Below, in pieces: positions 1-14,000 of a stretch of 64,000 bases of DNA. Source of the stretch: Paragonimus skrjabini miyazakii (Eukaryota; Platyhelminthes; Trematoda; Plagiorchiida; Troglotrematidae); assembly GCA_014338405.1 (NCBI GenBank), contig JTDE01000723.1, positions 128,013 through 192,012 of the forward strand. Reading direction: 5' to 3'. The translations under genes and the position numbers were made by a program. The notes under the pieces are model-generated. The model saw only the letters and a list, made by a program, of their open reading frames with translations. It was not told the origin of the DNA and made no database searches. Every line of letters begins with the position of its first letter. The first letter of the stretch is position 1.

Positions 1-752
1 TCTCTCTCCTTCAGTAATTAGTTCACGTAGATGAGTTACAAGCATCCTAATGATGAAACATCGAAAACAAGCTTTTCACCAATTTAGTTATTTTCACACT
101 TGTTTATGGTTAGCTGTTCACAGTGTAAGTTTAATTACTGGACGAATACATTTTCCAAGAACGTTAATAAAGATGTACGACATTAAGCGTATCACGTAAT
201 AACTGTTCCATGACGTTGAATATACAAATACTTCATTCAAAGTAACATGCTTGCCCAGGATAACTGATTTTCGATGACCTTAGTTTCTTAATAACTCACC
301 CACTTATTGTCAGTTGAGTAAAATGTACGCCACAAATTATAGTTTAATGCACGTTCGAACAAGATGTTGGTCGACCACTCTTGAAACTGTCATCTTAAGT
401 AACCTTTAGTACGTGCAGACAAGTCAGTTTTGTTTAATTCAGTTCTATTCTGAGGGGTTAACCGTTTACCCTCGGGATAACATATTGTTTTGAATTTGAC
501 GATGCCCCCACGCAATACAGCTAATCCAAACTCTATGTACTGTATCTAGAAGATACCTTCAGTTGATTAATGTTTACTTGAAAAGGTTGGCATTGTCCTA
601 CTATAAACTGAAACTGATCTGCCTCGATTTCATTCACCTAGACCTGGTATCGTATTAACTGCCGTAGGAGTTCAGAGTAAGTGCGGCATAAGATTTCAAT
701 TTTCCATGCTGACTATGAGTTACAATAAGTTTGGTAGGTCCAGAATGTACTA
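1..752. other. No gene recognised
   Basis: No open frame with recognisable similarity, no RNA gene and no clear repeat was seen. The stretch ends at the TA dinucleotide (751-752) that precedes the left terminal repeat of the mariner element. Confidence 0.5.
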
Positions 753-772
753 GGGGGAGTCAAAAAGTAATG
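753..772 (+). repeat. mariner left terminal inverted repeat
   Basis: The 20-bp repeat matches the inverted right end at 2059-2078 with two differences (AA versus GG near its middle). It follows TA at 751-752. It lies at the 3' end of the minus-strand transposase. Confidence 0.88.
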
Positions 773-858
773 CCATTTTATTTTGGACAGGTATAGTTAC
801 CAACAAAGAAACATGTATTATATATCAAAATAAAGCTGGTCCTCTGTGAATCACATCC

Positions 859-1922
859 CTACTTCTCAACATAGTCACCGTTACGCTCAATAGCAACGTC
901 CCATCCTTGAATGAGCGCATGTATCCCTGCGTCATAAAATTTTGTTGTCTGTTCTTTGAGCCACTTCTTCACTGTGGTTTTCACTTCCTCGTCACTGGAA
1001 TAATGTTTGCCTCTCAAACCCCCTTTCATGGGGCCGAAGAGGTGATAATCTGAGGGCGCTAAATCTGGTGAGTATGGAGGATGCCGTAAAGTTGTCCACC
1101 CGAATGAGGCGATTGTCTCCCTTGTCTTGATGCTTGTGTGTGGCCGAGCATTGTCTTGCAGAAGGAGGACTTTGAGGATTGGCAAATCGGGTCTCACTTG
1201 TTGGATTCTTGCTGTGAGCCTCGTCAGGGTCTCGATGTAGGCGTCAGAGTTTATTGCTTCTTCTCTAGGCAAGAAATCAAGCAGAATGACACCTTGAGCA
1301 TCCCAAAAGACAGTCGCCATGATTTTTCCAGCTGACTTTTGCGTCTTGAACTTTTTTGGTTGCGGTGATGATGAGTGGCGCCATTCCATTGACTGCCTCT
1401 TTGATTCCGGTTCATAATGATGAACCCATGTTACATCACCTGTTACGAGCCTTTGAAGGAAAGTGTTGTCTCTTTGACTTTGTTCAAGAAGTTCAGTGCA
1501 GGCAGTGACCCTGTCAGTCTTGCGTTCGGTAGTCAGCTGTCTCGATACCTAGCGGGCACACACTTTTGAAAAGCCGACTGGACTATGTTGTAAGCACTTC
1601 CATGGCTCACTCCGAAGTTTTCTGCCAAATCATCAAGAGTTATACGCCTGTCTTCTCTGATCAGAGCATCTGCTTTTGCTTTAGTGGCAGGATTGACAGA
1701 CGCGGATGGACGGCCAGAACGAGGTTTATCGGCTACGCTCATAGTTCCCACCTATTTATCATTCAAACGACGAACACACCTGCATACATTGCTATAATAT
1801 ACAGTATTGTCCTTAAACACATTTGTTAATCGTCTGTGAATGTTCATGGGGGTTCCCTCCTCAGCAACAAGGAATTCAATCACTGCTCTTTGTTTTTGAC
1901 GCAACTCTACGGGGGCAGCCAT
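859..1922 (-). pseudogene. mariner transposase pseudogene (D,D34D)
   Basis: The start codon is ATG at 1922-1920. The N-terminal part, read to about 1560, carries the helix-turn-helix DNA-binding region, including the GRPS linker and the ITLDDLAENFGVSHGSAYNI segment. It is interrupted by an in-frame TAG just before VGTMSVADK. A one-base frameshift near 1555-1565 and a TAG in place of the tryptophan expected after VCAR separate this from the catalytic part. That part then stays open to 859. The catalytic aspartates are visible: D in VTGDVTWVHH (codon 1437-1435), D in LLQDNARPHT, and D in PYSPDLAPSD, with exactly 34 residues between the last two. All three metal-binding aspartates are intact, so inactivation came only from two stops and one indel. 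This suggests moderate age. Confidence 0.93.
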
Positions 1923-2058
1923 TTTGAATTTTCATTGTGAGTCTAAAAACATGAAAAGTAAGAAACAAACTAATACATAACGTAAATGATATAATCATTT
2001 ATAACTGGAAAAATGTTCAGGTAATTTTATGAGAAATCGTTAGAATTAAAAACATTGT

Positions 2059-2078
2059 CATTACTTCCTGACTCCCCC
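2059..2078 (-). repeat. mariner right terminal inverted repeat
   Basis: The repeat lies about 137 bp upstream of the transposase start codon. It ends in five C residues followed by TCA in place of an intact TA target duplication. Confidence 0.86.
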
Positions 2079-5000
2079 TCAGTTGATACTCATAGTTATT
2101 AATAGATAAGCAATACTGTTTGAACGACAGTCTGAAGGCCCGGAATTTACGTTAACATGCTCGTATAATTTTGTTGTCAAACCCACTAGAAAAGTGAAAC
2201 TAGTACACTGTAAATTGGCTACCATGCATACACACTTTCCAGTTCAACTCATCACAACTATCACTGAACGTTTTATCTGATACACTTTTGTCAATCTAGT
2301 TTCAGTATTGACGTGAGTCCGTGCACTTACTATGCTATTTATCAAATATACTGCTCGAGATTTCAACTGTGCCATCGTGTTATGTACTGTTTTGTTGCCT
2401 CAAACAAATTATACCGCTACTTGATTTACTGTTTGAACAATAACTATATATTCAAACCTGTTACCTGCCTGATGTAATCAGCCAGCGTGCTGAAAAGCAT
2501 TTCAAATCTGCCATGTAGATTTTTGTCTGCGAAGTCCGAATTTGTATCTTGATATCATGACTGTTGTATGAGTTTTGTTACCGATTTGATCTAACTGTGC
2601 AGTGATTCACAGAGCATGTAAATCATTATTTTTCCTACCAAACTGAGTTTGTTCTATAAACGGAAATGCTGAAACGCATATTCTTTGGGTCATACTGTTA
2701 TGTCTGGATCATATTGGGCTGCCAGCACATTTGTCTGGGTAAGGTACTCACCTGGTTTGTGCTACATTAGATTACTATTGCATCAAAACGGATTTTGACC
2801 ATTTGTTTTTCGGATAGTCTGGATTACTTGTTCACTCCTAACAGTTATCGGTCAGTGGTTTTCTTTAGTTACCGTTCATTGTTGTCTTACTAAAATTTGG
2901 TATTCTGTCTGTCAAGTTTTACTTTCAGGTATGAACATGTCACTTCAAAATGATAACTATGACTATATGTCGCATGCATGATCTCGTCCACAACATAGTC
3001 TAGGGGTCATTGTAATCGATGCCATTGTGTAACGATGTACAGTTTTGTTCACAACTTCTAAACCCTGAAGAAATTGTGACATTTTTTGTAATCAGACCGT
3101 AACAGAGTGTATTTTATGTTCTTTTAACTCAAAACCTAGTCAACTTTGAATTAATTCTCTCGCTCATTACTTAGGTATTCGGAAGCTGACCTAATTGAGT
3201 GGACCATGCACGGAGTATTTTAACGATTACCAAACAAGTCTGTCCTATTTCGACAGAGCCTCAGCTGTAAAGTTGGAAGCTGTTGCGTTGGGGAAGAGAA
3301 ACAGGAACAATTTCCCACAGGTGTGCCAAATCAGATTGAGGATTCCTTGATTAGCTCTATACTTGGCTGGGGTGTTAGCCCCTCATTTTGACTGTTGTTG
3401 ATAAATTGAATTGTCTCCGAACAATTAATAAAGCCAGAAAGTGAAGACTGCAATAAAAACCATCATGCTGATACCGTCCTATTCTCACTGGTCATTGAAC
3501 TGTTTCTGTACAAGCACTAGCCCTGAAACTGTTGGTGATACTGCCCGTAGAATTACGTATTTCGTGTATGATGGTTAAGCTCTAACAAAGCTCAACATGA
3601 TCGTTGGAAAAGAAAATATGGTGATCAGAGTGAGAAAGAGAGTTGGTGATTGTAACTTGATTGACATGTCCTATTTCAACTGTTCTCCTTGGTAGCTTAT
3701 CCCAAAAATTTGAAATTGATGATACTGTTCAAATAGGACAGTCACTAAACATTCAAATGAGAAAATTTGATTATGCTTGACATGCGATCTATTAGTTCAT
3801 GGTCAACATGCTTTCTTAGTCAGCGTGCTAATCAAAGTTTAAATCATAACCTATCAAAACCACTTCGGATGCGTTTTAGTATGAGGAAGCTAAATTATGT
3901 TCGATGTGTTGAAGGTGTCATAGTTGAGTAATGCTCAAATATATCCATTTCTTACGCAACTGTGTGAACAGGGTTATTGCACCTTCCTCCAAAACTTACT
4001 ACTTCCGCCATTTCGTCCTACTTTATTTGTAACTATTTCTTACATAAAAACCATCAGTTTAGAGTAACTGTAGCGTATAAATGTTGGCTAAGGTTGTCAT
4101 AGATTACATGGAATGCGTACAATCTTATCATTAATTTGTAATGGCTTGAAAGTACGAGTTAAAATTTGTAAATCTGCTAGTCTTTCAAATTTTGCCCACA
4201 AGTCAAAACAAGCAATGTTAGTAGTGAATCACAATGTGAGGTATTCTTAATAGAAATCGACCGAAATATGTTCACCAACCATAGGTTGGTCACCTTCATC
4301 CAACCAAGTCGAGAACCTCAGCTTACTTACCTCGTGTTGAGCAATACCTAATAAACCAGCGACCGGATAACTATAACGTTTTGAATATGAGGTGTAGCCT
4401 GCAGTCTAATCGATATCCGTCTATATCTTTGTTTGATGAGTTCCAATTCGTAATCCGGTGTGTTTCTGCAACCTAACAGCCGAAACGTAACCTGCCTACT
4501 ATGAAACCGTAATATACTCAAGGTTGCACTAGGGCAGTCACATAAGATGGCGACCGTACAAAGAAGGAACTCTCTGCTACTGTCAGTTACAAGTCATTTA
4601 TTGGTGAACAATGCCAGTGGAGATGGTGTAAAGAACAATAACTCCGGATGCTACGCTTATGACGTTTCGCTGTCCTGGCTGGTCAAGTGACATTCAGTTG
4701 GATGACTTAGTTCCACCAGTTTTGCTATGGTTGAGTCTATGACTAACAGCTAAATCAAACACCGAATAGGTTAATGCGTGTTTGTGAGTGCGTGGAAGAC
4801 AGTGTTACTTTAGGAGCGGGATCCGCTGAACATGTGGGGCGCTGCATCGCGCGTTGAATTATTAACCACACCCACATTCATGAATTCCTGGCAAAGTTGA
4901 GGTGTAAAATGTACCCTGTTTTTCTCGCCATAACCGTCATTGGCGTTAGAGTTCACTTGACGAGGTCACTCGATTAATTTGCAAGTATGCATGGACTAAA

Positions 5001-8000
5001 ACAGCTCTGTAGGGACAATTCTAGTTTGATGGTTCAGAAGACTGACAAGCGCTCGATCCCGTTAAAATGGAGACATTACAATTCAAATGAGGACGAGGTC
5101 AGTCACTGTGCACTGGTGTTACAACGAATATCAAAAGCTACGAACCACATAATCGGCTTTATGTTGGGTGTTATTATACCTTTATTCTTTGTGCTACATA
5201 CTCTTGATCTCTTGGCTATATAGTGACGATATTTTGTTTAGAAAAACGATCCGCATGTGTTAATTAAATCAGCTGAGTGATTCTGATCGAAATTAGTTCG
5301 TACTTGAGATTTAAAGTTACGCCTTTCACACAAATGGGTTGAACGATGTGGTAATTGTCCAGTGCAGTTGCTTCTCTCTCCACCTGAGGCTCCAGTTCAA
5401 TTCAGTGAAGTGCAGTGTTTACATTCCTTTGTTTCGTCAGGCACCATTTCATATGAATACAAGTTTCACTCATTCATCCTGACATATGAAAGCAGATTAA
5501 GGACATCCATATCTATGGTTAGTTGATGTGCTTGAATGCTCAATTTGGTTTTGTCAGTTAAAGTACGTTTGAAAATTTACCGCTCCCGACCGGTATGTAA
5601 AGGTTGCACTGTGTCAATATCTTTCTGATTAAATCAGAATGAGTTTGGGCGGAACCGAGTAAATTAAGTGTAAAGCTTTCAGCCTACTGGAGAACTATTA
5701 ACAAAACAAAATCCACAACCTACTTTATTTTGGTTCAAACACTTTATGAAGCTTTCCAAAACTTTGTTGTCCGCGTTCCCTTGGCAGATTTTTGTACTCA
5801 AGAAGTATGCAGCCGTAGTAACCAGGTAAATATGGTCACTAGGCGAAATACATTGGTCACCCAAAAAACGAGCATTACTTTTCTCTGAAGTTAGCTTTTA
5901 TAAGAGTAGTGGGTACTTTGCCGACGATTGAGAAGCGGCATCTTCAAATAACTTGGATCATGTCAAATTTTCAACAAAATGTATGTGTATCTTTTTCCGT
6001 TTTTACCATCACTTCCTGAACACTTTTCAATGGTTTCATTTATTTATCCAGTGCGGGTGGTGAAACAGATTTTACATAAGTAAACCATTTTATTATCGTA
6101 TAATAAACAGGATTGTTTTAAAGTATATCCCCTGATGGGACAACGAAAAGTACTCAGAGGAAACTCGCAAAAGAAAAACCTGAACATCCTCATGGCAACC
6201 CAAATGTCAAAGATGGTAGCATTTCAGTATAGAATTTCACCTGATGATTAGAAATCAACAGAGCCTGTGTAAAATTGGACGTTCTATGGGATGTGCCATG
6301 TATGGTTACAACTGAGTTTGTTTCAAGATCCGCGTGATATCCCATGTCTAAGGGTTTTTATGCACACACTTTTCTATCGAGGCCTAACCCTTTACATACT
6401 GGAGAGATATGATAGAGAAGAAATTCTGATCTACACTTTCCAGGTAATCAACTGCCCGAGCGCTTTCTGTAAACGGCAAGCAAAGGAAGTAAATTAACTC
6501 CAGTAGAAGAAATTTTTGCCGAATCGAATTGTGTTATTTTACCTTTTGTATGAGAATGACATGCTTCTGCTCTGGGTGATTCACAGAATAAAGGCAATGT
6601 AACTAAATTTGCCGAATAATAAACTGCAAACTTCCGCTTACTTCAGTAACGGAGTACAATTTTGCTGCCTGGCACATAGTTTGCAAAGCGGCCAGCGGTT
6701 GTGGACGAACATAGATAAAATCGATTAAACGCGATAAATCGAATGAACTGGGTGTATGTTGTGGTGATTAGGTAACAGCAAATTCTGTCCAACTGAACCG
6801 GCGGAATGTCTCATGAAGATTCTCTATCAATTATTTCATGCTTTCTGAAGATTACCCTCCACGTGACCCCGATAACTGCCGGCAGTTTCAACAAAAGGTA
6901 GTAGAAGTTGATCATCTCGTCAAATTTTCTGAAATCCTCATTAATTTTTAACAACAAGTGACAGTTCTATGCTCCTTCTGGTGACCTTGAAACTCGTATG
7001 GTTCAAGCCATGCTCATCAAAATAGATTACACATTCGTTTTGCTTCGTAATTCTGTGTAAACTGCAGGATCTTTGTTGCGAACATTTTGTCACAGAACCC
7101 ATCTAGATAGGTAGATTCATCTCGTAAAGTACCCATAATCAACAACACGATCACACCACGATCCACATTATCAGTCCATCTCGAATGCTTTAGTTGTCCA
7201 ACTTTACAATGTGTACATGGGTGACCTATCATTGGCCTACGATTTCCTGGTTGATCTGGAACTGCGCCTAACAAAATGGACGACAATGGGTGATTTGGAG
7301 AAAAAGCATGCACAAATTGGAGGACAAGGGTACTTCAGAGTTGGAATCATGAGGTTTTATACCAGCTTCTGACTGACCTTTAGCCAGATGGTTCGAAAAC
7401 ACCGCAACAAATTCATCCATCGTATTCTCACTTCAACTTGGTGTAATTTCGTGTGGCACTACACTGAGTAGTGTGCTATTTGTACACTGTCTAATTTTAG
7501 CGTTCGCATGCAACGCACCCCAAACCAAAACGTACGAAACGAGAGGATCTAAGTGTGCGAAGGCAAAGAATGTCCGAAAATCATCAAAACATTAAAATAT
7601 GTTTCTTGATATCTTCCTAACCAAGCCATTTCATCATTAACATTGTTTCTAAATTGTCTTGTGTTAACTTGTTGGATTGCATACAAACATGAGTCAAAAT
7701 ATGTCAGCCCGTTAAATACCCGCAAGTCAAACAGGTTATGATTGCCCGCCAATGTTCAACTTACCCCCGTTTTCATTGCCGTAAGTGATTTCGTAATATA
7801 ACGGGGCGATGAGCAGTGTTCAACTTAAGAGTTTGCAATCACTGACCCGGTAATAACGTTTTTATTGATTACGATCGATTTAATTAAAAACCAGTGGATG
7901 GAATTTTGTCTGAACGATCCTTACGGAAGTTGTGATACACAGAACACTAGCAGAAATGGTCACGACAAGACTATATGAACATTTTGTATGTTGTAATGCT

Positions 8001-11000
8001 GGAACTTATTAGGACGGCACAGTTGCCTTACTCTGTATTAGCACTTCGACAGATCGATTGAGCGTAAATATTTTAGGAAACTTTAACCTGTTGGGACTAT
8101 TGGTAATAAGCCATCTTGATCGTCGACTTGTATACACCGGCTACCTTGAGCATATGACAATCAAGCGTATTCCATATGTTTTCTGAACTTGAGCTCAGAA
8201 CCCTGGTAGGTTACTTCTTACACATACTGCCACCTTCGTGAAGTGCATGTGTGAACAAAGTTTTTGCCGAGGATGTAAACATTACTGGAAATTTGAAGGA
8301 ATCAAATTCAGCGGAAGACTTACAGAATTCAAAACACAGAACTCAGACTCTTGTTTGCTATCTGTGATGATCAGTTTGCTAGAGATCATAACTGCTTCCA
8401 GACAGTCGGCTGGAGTCCAATGCTGACAAACCACATGAGTCATACTTCCTCCTCCATCAGACCCAATGGAAATAAATATGTTCTCGTGAAAGAAACAAAT
8501 CAAAAGGCATTCATTTGTTTAAATAACATCTATTTCAATTATTGCACAACATGTTTTGCTGATTCACTAAAATGGTTATAATTATCTTACCGCGAATACA
8601 CCCTATTACCTGTAGTCAAAATTTGTGTGGTGTTAAAGTTTTGACATAGGTTCAGAGAGAAAAAATTGTTCAGTTGGAAGCAAACCATAATACTATTCAT
8701 TTTTCCCAGTTCGGCACAATTTCTCATCGTCTTCTTGAGGAATTCAACCAAGTTATGGCCAGAACTATGATCTATCAACGAATATTAGTACAGTTTCTGT
8801 AGAATTCCAAATTCACCATCTATAAGGCAACAACTTGAAGTGATCTACAGAATGAGTGTCTGGGGAAGGATGTCATGTTTCTTGTAAGGCTGATGGTTTC
8901 TGCTTCATGCATCCAGTCGATGGAAAGCACTCAAAGTTTTGATGTTGCCTGATTGTGTTACTTTATCATTTTCAGAGGTACGCAGCCGTAGTAAAACCGA
9001 GTAGAAAATAATACCAACTCAAAGTTGGTTACATATTTTACGATGATTCACACATTCGAGCCAACTTTTTTCGAAAAACTGCAGTAGACTTTAATTAAAC
9101 TGTTTGTAAAGCCTGTTCCTGATGCTGTGAGATTTGAGCCCCGATCCAGGTTAACATGAAATAGCCATGTGGATCACCGCTTCACCGGCTTCACATTAGG
9201 AATCGAGTAATAATATGAGTGCTCAACCGTAACTGTTCTTTTGAGTACTAACCAGACTGTCCAATTGTCTTTTAAACAAAGGAAGTAACTGTCCTGTTAA
9301 TTCAAACGAATAATTCCGGGATGAAGACCTTCCAGGCAAGTTGTAATAGCAGGTATGCGATTCGCTGTACATGGATATTCTCAGTGTAGGTGATATATGT
9401 AAAACATAAAACAGTGTTTAATATGGTGGTTTTAGTAATTGAAGCGAAAATGATCTTACAACAGAACGCGACAGCGAGTGCAAAATACTTACAAAGTCAT
9501 TCTGGTAGACAGTATATAGAATCGGAGTTCACTAAGTTTAATGAAACGTATGACTTCCGTCTCCCTCAAAAGTCAAATAAACGTTAGTTTCATGCTGTTC
9601 ATCAAACATATGATGGTGTACTGCTAACATTTATTCTTTTTTGCAATAGTGCATTTTTAAACTCGTTCTAGTGAAGGTTATATGGTTTATTTTTGTGTAG
9701 TTTTCAAGTAACAGTATCCCACAGCTTATTTGTGAAACTGATGTCCGGGTTTCTTACTGGTCACTTTTAATTTGTCATTTTTTGTGAAAAAATCCCAAAT
9801 TAGGGGAGTAGATCTTATCCAAAAATCAGTTAATCTATTCAGAAGTTAAAGCTGTACATCCGAACAGTAAATGTGTAGTGCTATACGAGGCTGAAATATT
9901 AATTCTCCTTAGTTTTACTAATTCTTCGTTAGAAAATCACCATTATCGAACATCCGTTATATTCCGGAGAAGTAAAATATGTCTGTTTGTTTCGTTGGTT
10001 GTGTCATTGCAATGATCAGCCGTAGCCAGATTCTAAAATGTAGTGTAATTGCTGTTGATAGCATTGCCCAGACGGTCACTTCAAGTGACGTATCGTTTTG
10101 CTTACCTCAACTGGCTTTGTGACTACCATTCAGCGAAGGAGAGTATTCTCATCAGCTTTGACAATTCTGGTATCGTATGTTAGTGAATTAATTTGAAAGC
10201 AGCACATTTGACTGCGGCTATCGTACTCAGGCAGACTTTCTAACCAGTCCATTTCGAAAGAAAACACTGGACCCGATCATTGGTTTTTAGAATTCATCAG
10301 TATTGCATATCCTAATAACGGCCTGGATTTGGAAACCAACCATACTTGCATGAAACCAGTGTTTAAGTTAAATCAACCAAAAGCCCGACTATCTCGTTGT
10401 ACAATTAGTGATGTGCTGATGCACTTGCCACGTGGATACATCAAATTTCCTTGTTCTTTTCTGTTGAAAATCTTTTAGTGGTACGTTCGAAACCAAAGGA
10501 GTAGGTGTCATTGTATCCCACTTTGACGAACTCTCCCACCTCTATTCAATTTTGGGGGTACAGAATTAATTCGGATTCATTAGAATTGTAAAGACTGCTG
10601 CGGTAGATCTATTCACGTATCACACACATACACACACATTCATACGTCTATATAGACTAATATCTTTTGGTAATTCTTCAAGACTCACATCCCATGTAGC
10701 ATGGTCAAAGTCAAACTGTTAAAATGTTGAACATTGCCCATGGATACATATCAGTTAATGAGTCATATCTGATCAATCTACATTTGAAAGTACACCCAGT
10801 ACTGACTGGATTATACACAATTCGTTGAGTCATGGTAATAAATTACATGATCACAACATCTTGTTGTAAACAATTTGAACGGCGGTAGCCCTTATTGGCG
10901 TTGCAATTATTTGACATACATTTTGTTTTACGAATAATTGTACTTCAAATATATGCTTCAATTTAGAGGAGTTGTAACATCGGTTGCCTTTTCTGCACTT

Positions 11001-14000
11001 CATACTATACACAAATTACATACATTATTATAGACAATTAACCACACACACCCAAAATAGGCCTTTAGGTCGAGTTCCCTTCTTGTCCTCGTCCTGAATT
11101 AGAACTTCTGGGCGTGATACAAATACCAAATACCTATCCTGTATGCATTCAAGCTATTTCTTAGTTACCGGTATTTGTATGGTGCTGGGTTTCATATTCG
11201 CAAAATCCTTTCATCAAACATTTTAAATTCGATAGGTGGATGGTTTTGTGGCAATGTTTGTTGGCATGCAAATTTATTACTTTTTGAATGTTAACATAGT
11301 CTAAATAAAGTGTTAAATATAGACGGATCTACTGCTACCTAGTAAATGGTTGAAATTAATCATTCTTATGTACCAGATTCATCGGTCCAAAATAATATAA
11401 ACACACCTGGAATAGCATCACATCGGCTACAGCAATTACAGTTGAAACAACATTGACACCTAGTGGGTAACGCGACTCCAATGTCAGCTTCTTTCCGTAG
11501 TGATTACAGTAATTCCCCCACTTCCAGTCTTCTGTTCAGTATCAGTACAGCTTGGTTTTTGTTGCCACACTATGGTTTACAAATGCCTGAGAACTTTAGT
11601 CTCAAAACCTATAGACTTCTGATCACTGAAGTTTTGCTCTCCGCACTACGTGCACTGTTGTCTATGTATGAAATAATTATTTGACCAGACTAATTGATAT
11701 TTGCGTTTGACTTTAGATTACTGAATGCGGCTCATGCGATGTATTGTTCTTCAATTGTACATCTGTTTATGGCAAATTGGTTTGGCTCAATAATAGCCGT
11801 ATGACAACCAGTATAACAACCACAAGAAGACCAATCTTGACCCCATCTTACAGAAGAAATTCTCCCGAGGTATCAAAGCCATTGACCTGAATATATGCAG
11901 TATGTCTGACTGTGTACAAAAATTGACTAACTATCCAAGCTCCCAACTTATCCCAACCAAAAGCGCTAAATCTCAACACCAATGCTCTAAAGTACATTTT
12001 GTTGTCACTTTATAACAACCTGCCAGCAATACACGTCACTGCATCCCAAAAACTGTTATTCGTAGATAGGTGGACAGCTTATTGATATATTTCTGCAGTT
12101 GCATGTTTCGTTATTTGGTCGTCATCCGTTACAGGAAGAAGTAAAGTCAAAATCTTTACTAACATCTAGTTCAGTAGTGTAGGTGGTGACTGGACAGTAA
12201 TCCACGCCAATATGGTAAAGAGAATAGAGACACTGAAGAGCTCCAGAATCAAATCACATGGATGAGGAGGGCAAAACTGACAACTTGGTTGATCCTGCGT
12301 TTATTGAAATAGTTGGTTGGGCTTAATGATATAGACGAGTCACAAACCAAATAAATGATATAGGTTACAATCAATGGAACAGCCAGTCGGACTTTAGAAC
12401 ATATAGCTCTGTTGAAGTGGCGGCCAAACTCAACGTAAATGTACAAACTTTCGTCTATTGGATACCTATTGATTAGATCTTCAAAAATTATATGATAAGT
12501 ACCACGGGCTACAAGAAATATTTTATAGGTTAACATACGATAAAGAGAGGATAATCTTCAATAAGAGACAACGCAGTGCAAAATACTTTCGTCCCAAAAG
12601 CGCAAATTTTGGCAGAAATATAGTGATCGGAGTAGCTATCTGTAAAGATGAGGATGACACTGGTTCTTACTATATTCTTTTGTGGCCCACTGGAAACCGT
12701 GTCGAGTAACAAACAGAAAATCGTAACTTTCAGCTCCAGGTACCTCAAATCGTTCAAGTTAAGTAAGGCCAGTCTGAGAGTTCAAAGTCCACACTGTAAA
12801 GAAAATCCGGCCAACTGTACACGTTAAAAAGCATCTTACACTTTCAATCATTCTTGATTTCATTTAGGAAGTACCCATCTGATAGACTCCTGATGTTCAT
12901 GTACTTAGTCCTGAGTAAGGTACTTCATAATCGGTTTCATATATTATATTTTATGTACAGCGAACGAACTTGATCAAAACAAAACAGCTTGTTCTCATTG
13001 TCACTCGAGTCATGTTTAGGTGGGTGCAGAATGAGTCAGACAAATATGGCATACTAATGTGTACATTCGTGTGTGCGCTTTTGCATGGACGCAGACGTCT
13101 TGATCAAAACCTTACATGAACTACCGGAGGCCAAAGTCCACGTGAAACTAGGTGATCCAGCATCTGGTCGCACAACCTGGTCATTTTGCGTCTTCCACTT
13201 CGTTTTGTGTATAACTCAAAGTTCGCTACAGAGACACGAGTGTGAGCAAAGACTAGAGCATGTGGTGCAACGCACACAATACAATCGGTACATCCTATGA
13301 GCTTTGACTCTCAGATCATCAGAAGTTGCAATCTACAAAGCATAACAGCAAACCCAGTTGTTCCATATATAATGTGAACCGTGTGGAATGAGTAACTACA
13401 ACCGAACTATCAGAACACACTGGTGTATTGAAAAAACCCACAGTGTGTACGTGTATTTGTGCGCGTGCAATTTGTTTGTTGTCATGTGCGGAAAATGGAT
13501 TAACGGAGCAAGTTCTGAAAACGAGTCTCGCATACTGCGTGACTCATGGCACATTTACAGCCGTGTAACTGCTCGCCAAACATCTCGAGCCTCTTGAAGG
13601 ATATGCTAAAACTTTCGTACACAATTGTTAGCCCCCCATAGCATACGTTTGTTTTTTCGGCATATGAAGCAGATCACGTTTATTCATTTTCATTCGAAAA
13701 GTAGTTCCGCTCTTGTTTCTTAATACTACACACTGCTCATTGGTGCCCTCATACCACGGTAAGGCAATAGCATATTTAGCAGCTACGTCCATAAGGGTAC
13801 TCAGTTTTTATGGTTTCAGATCCACACTTTTCATCTATAGGTTGGAAACTATCCTCCGTTGACCTGTTTGCGGAAGTTTTGGGAATCCCCTTTTTTAAAA
13901 TTACGAGATTGAATAAAGCTTTGTTAAATAAATTGTCTAAGCTAAAAACGGTGCTGGTGAAAATGCGCTTATGGAAAGCAATGAGAAGTAAATATTCTAC

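Larger units (their letters stand above)
753..2078 (-). mobile_element. mariner (Tc1/mariner) DNA transposon, full length but dead
   Basis: This is a complete mariner-size element of about 1.3 kb. Imperfect 20-bp terminal inverted repeats are visible (GGGGGAGTCAAAAAGTAATG at 753-772; the right end at 2059-2078 reads, inverted, GGGGGAGTCAGGAAGTAATG). Between them lies a minus-strand transposase with the mariner D,D34D arrangement. The left flank is TA, the expected target duplication. The right flank reads TCA, so that copy of the target site has probably mutated. The element moved by cut-and-paste through a DNA intermediate. Stops and a frameshift in the transposase show it can no longer mobilise itself, although the preserved ends could in principle still be bound by a related enzyme. 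Confidence 0.93.

Noticed and set aside
13001..13013. ACTCGAGTC word identical to the SINE helix III region
   Set aside because: No other part of the SINE family is present around it, so it is treated as a chance match.
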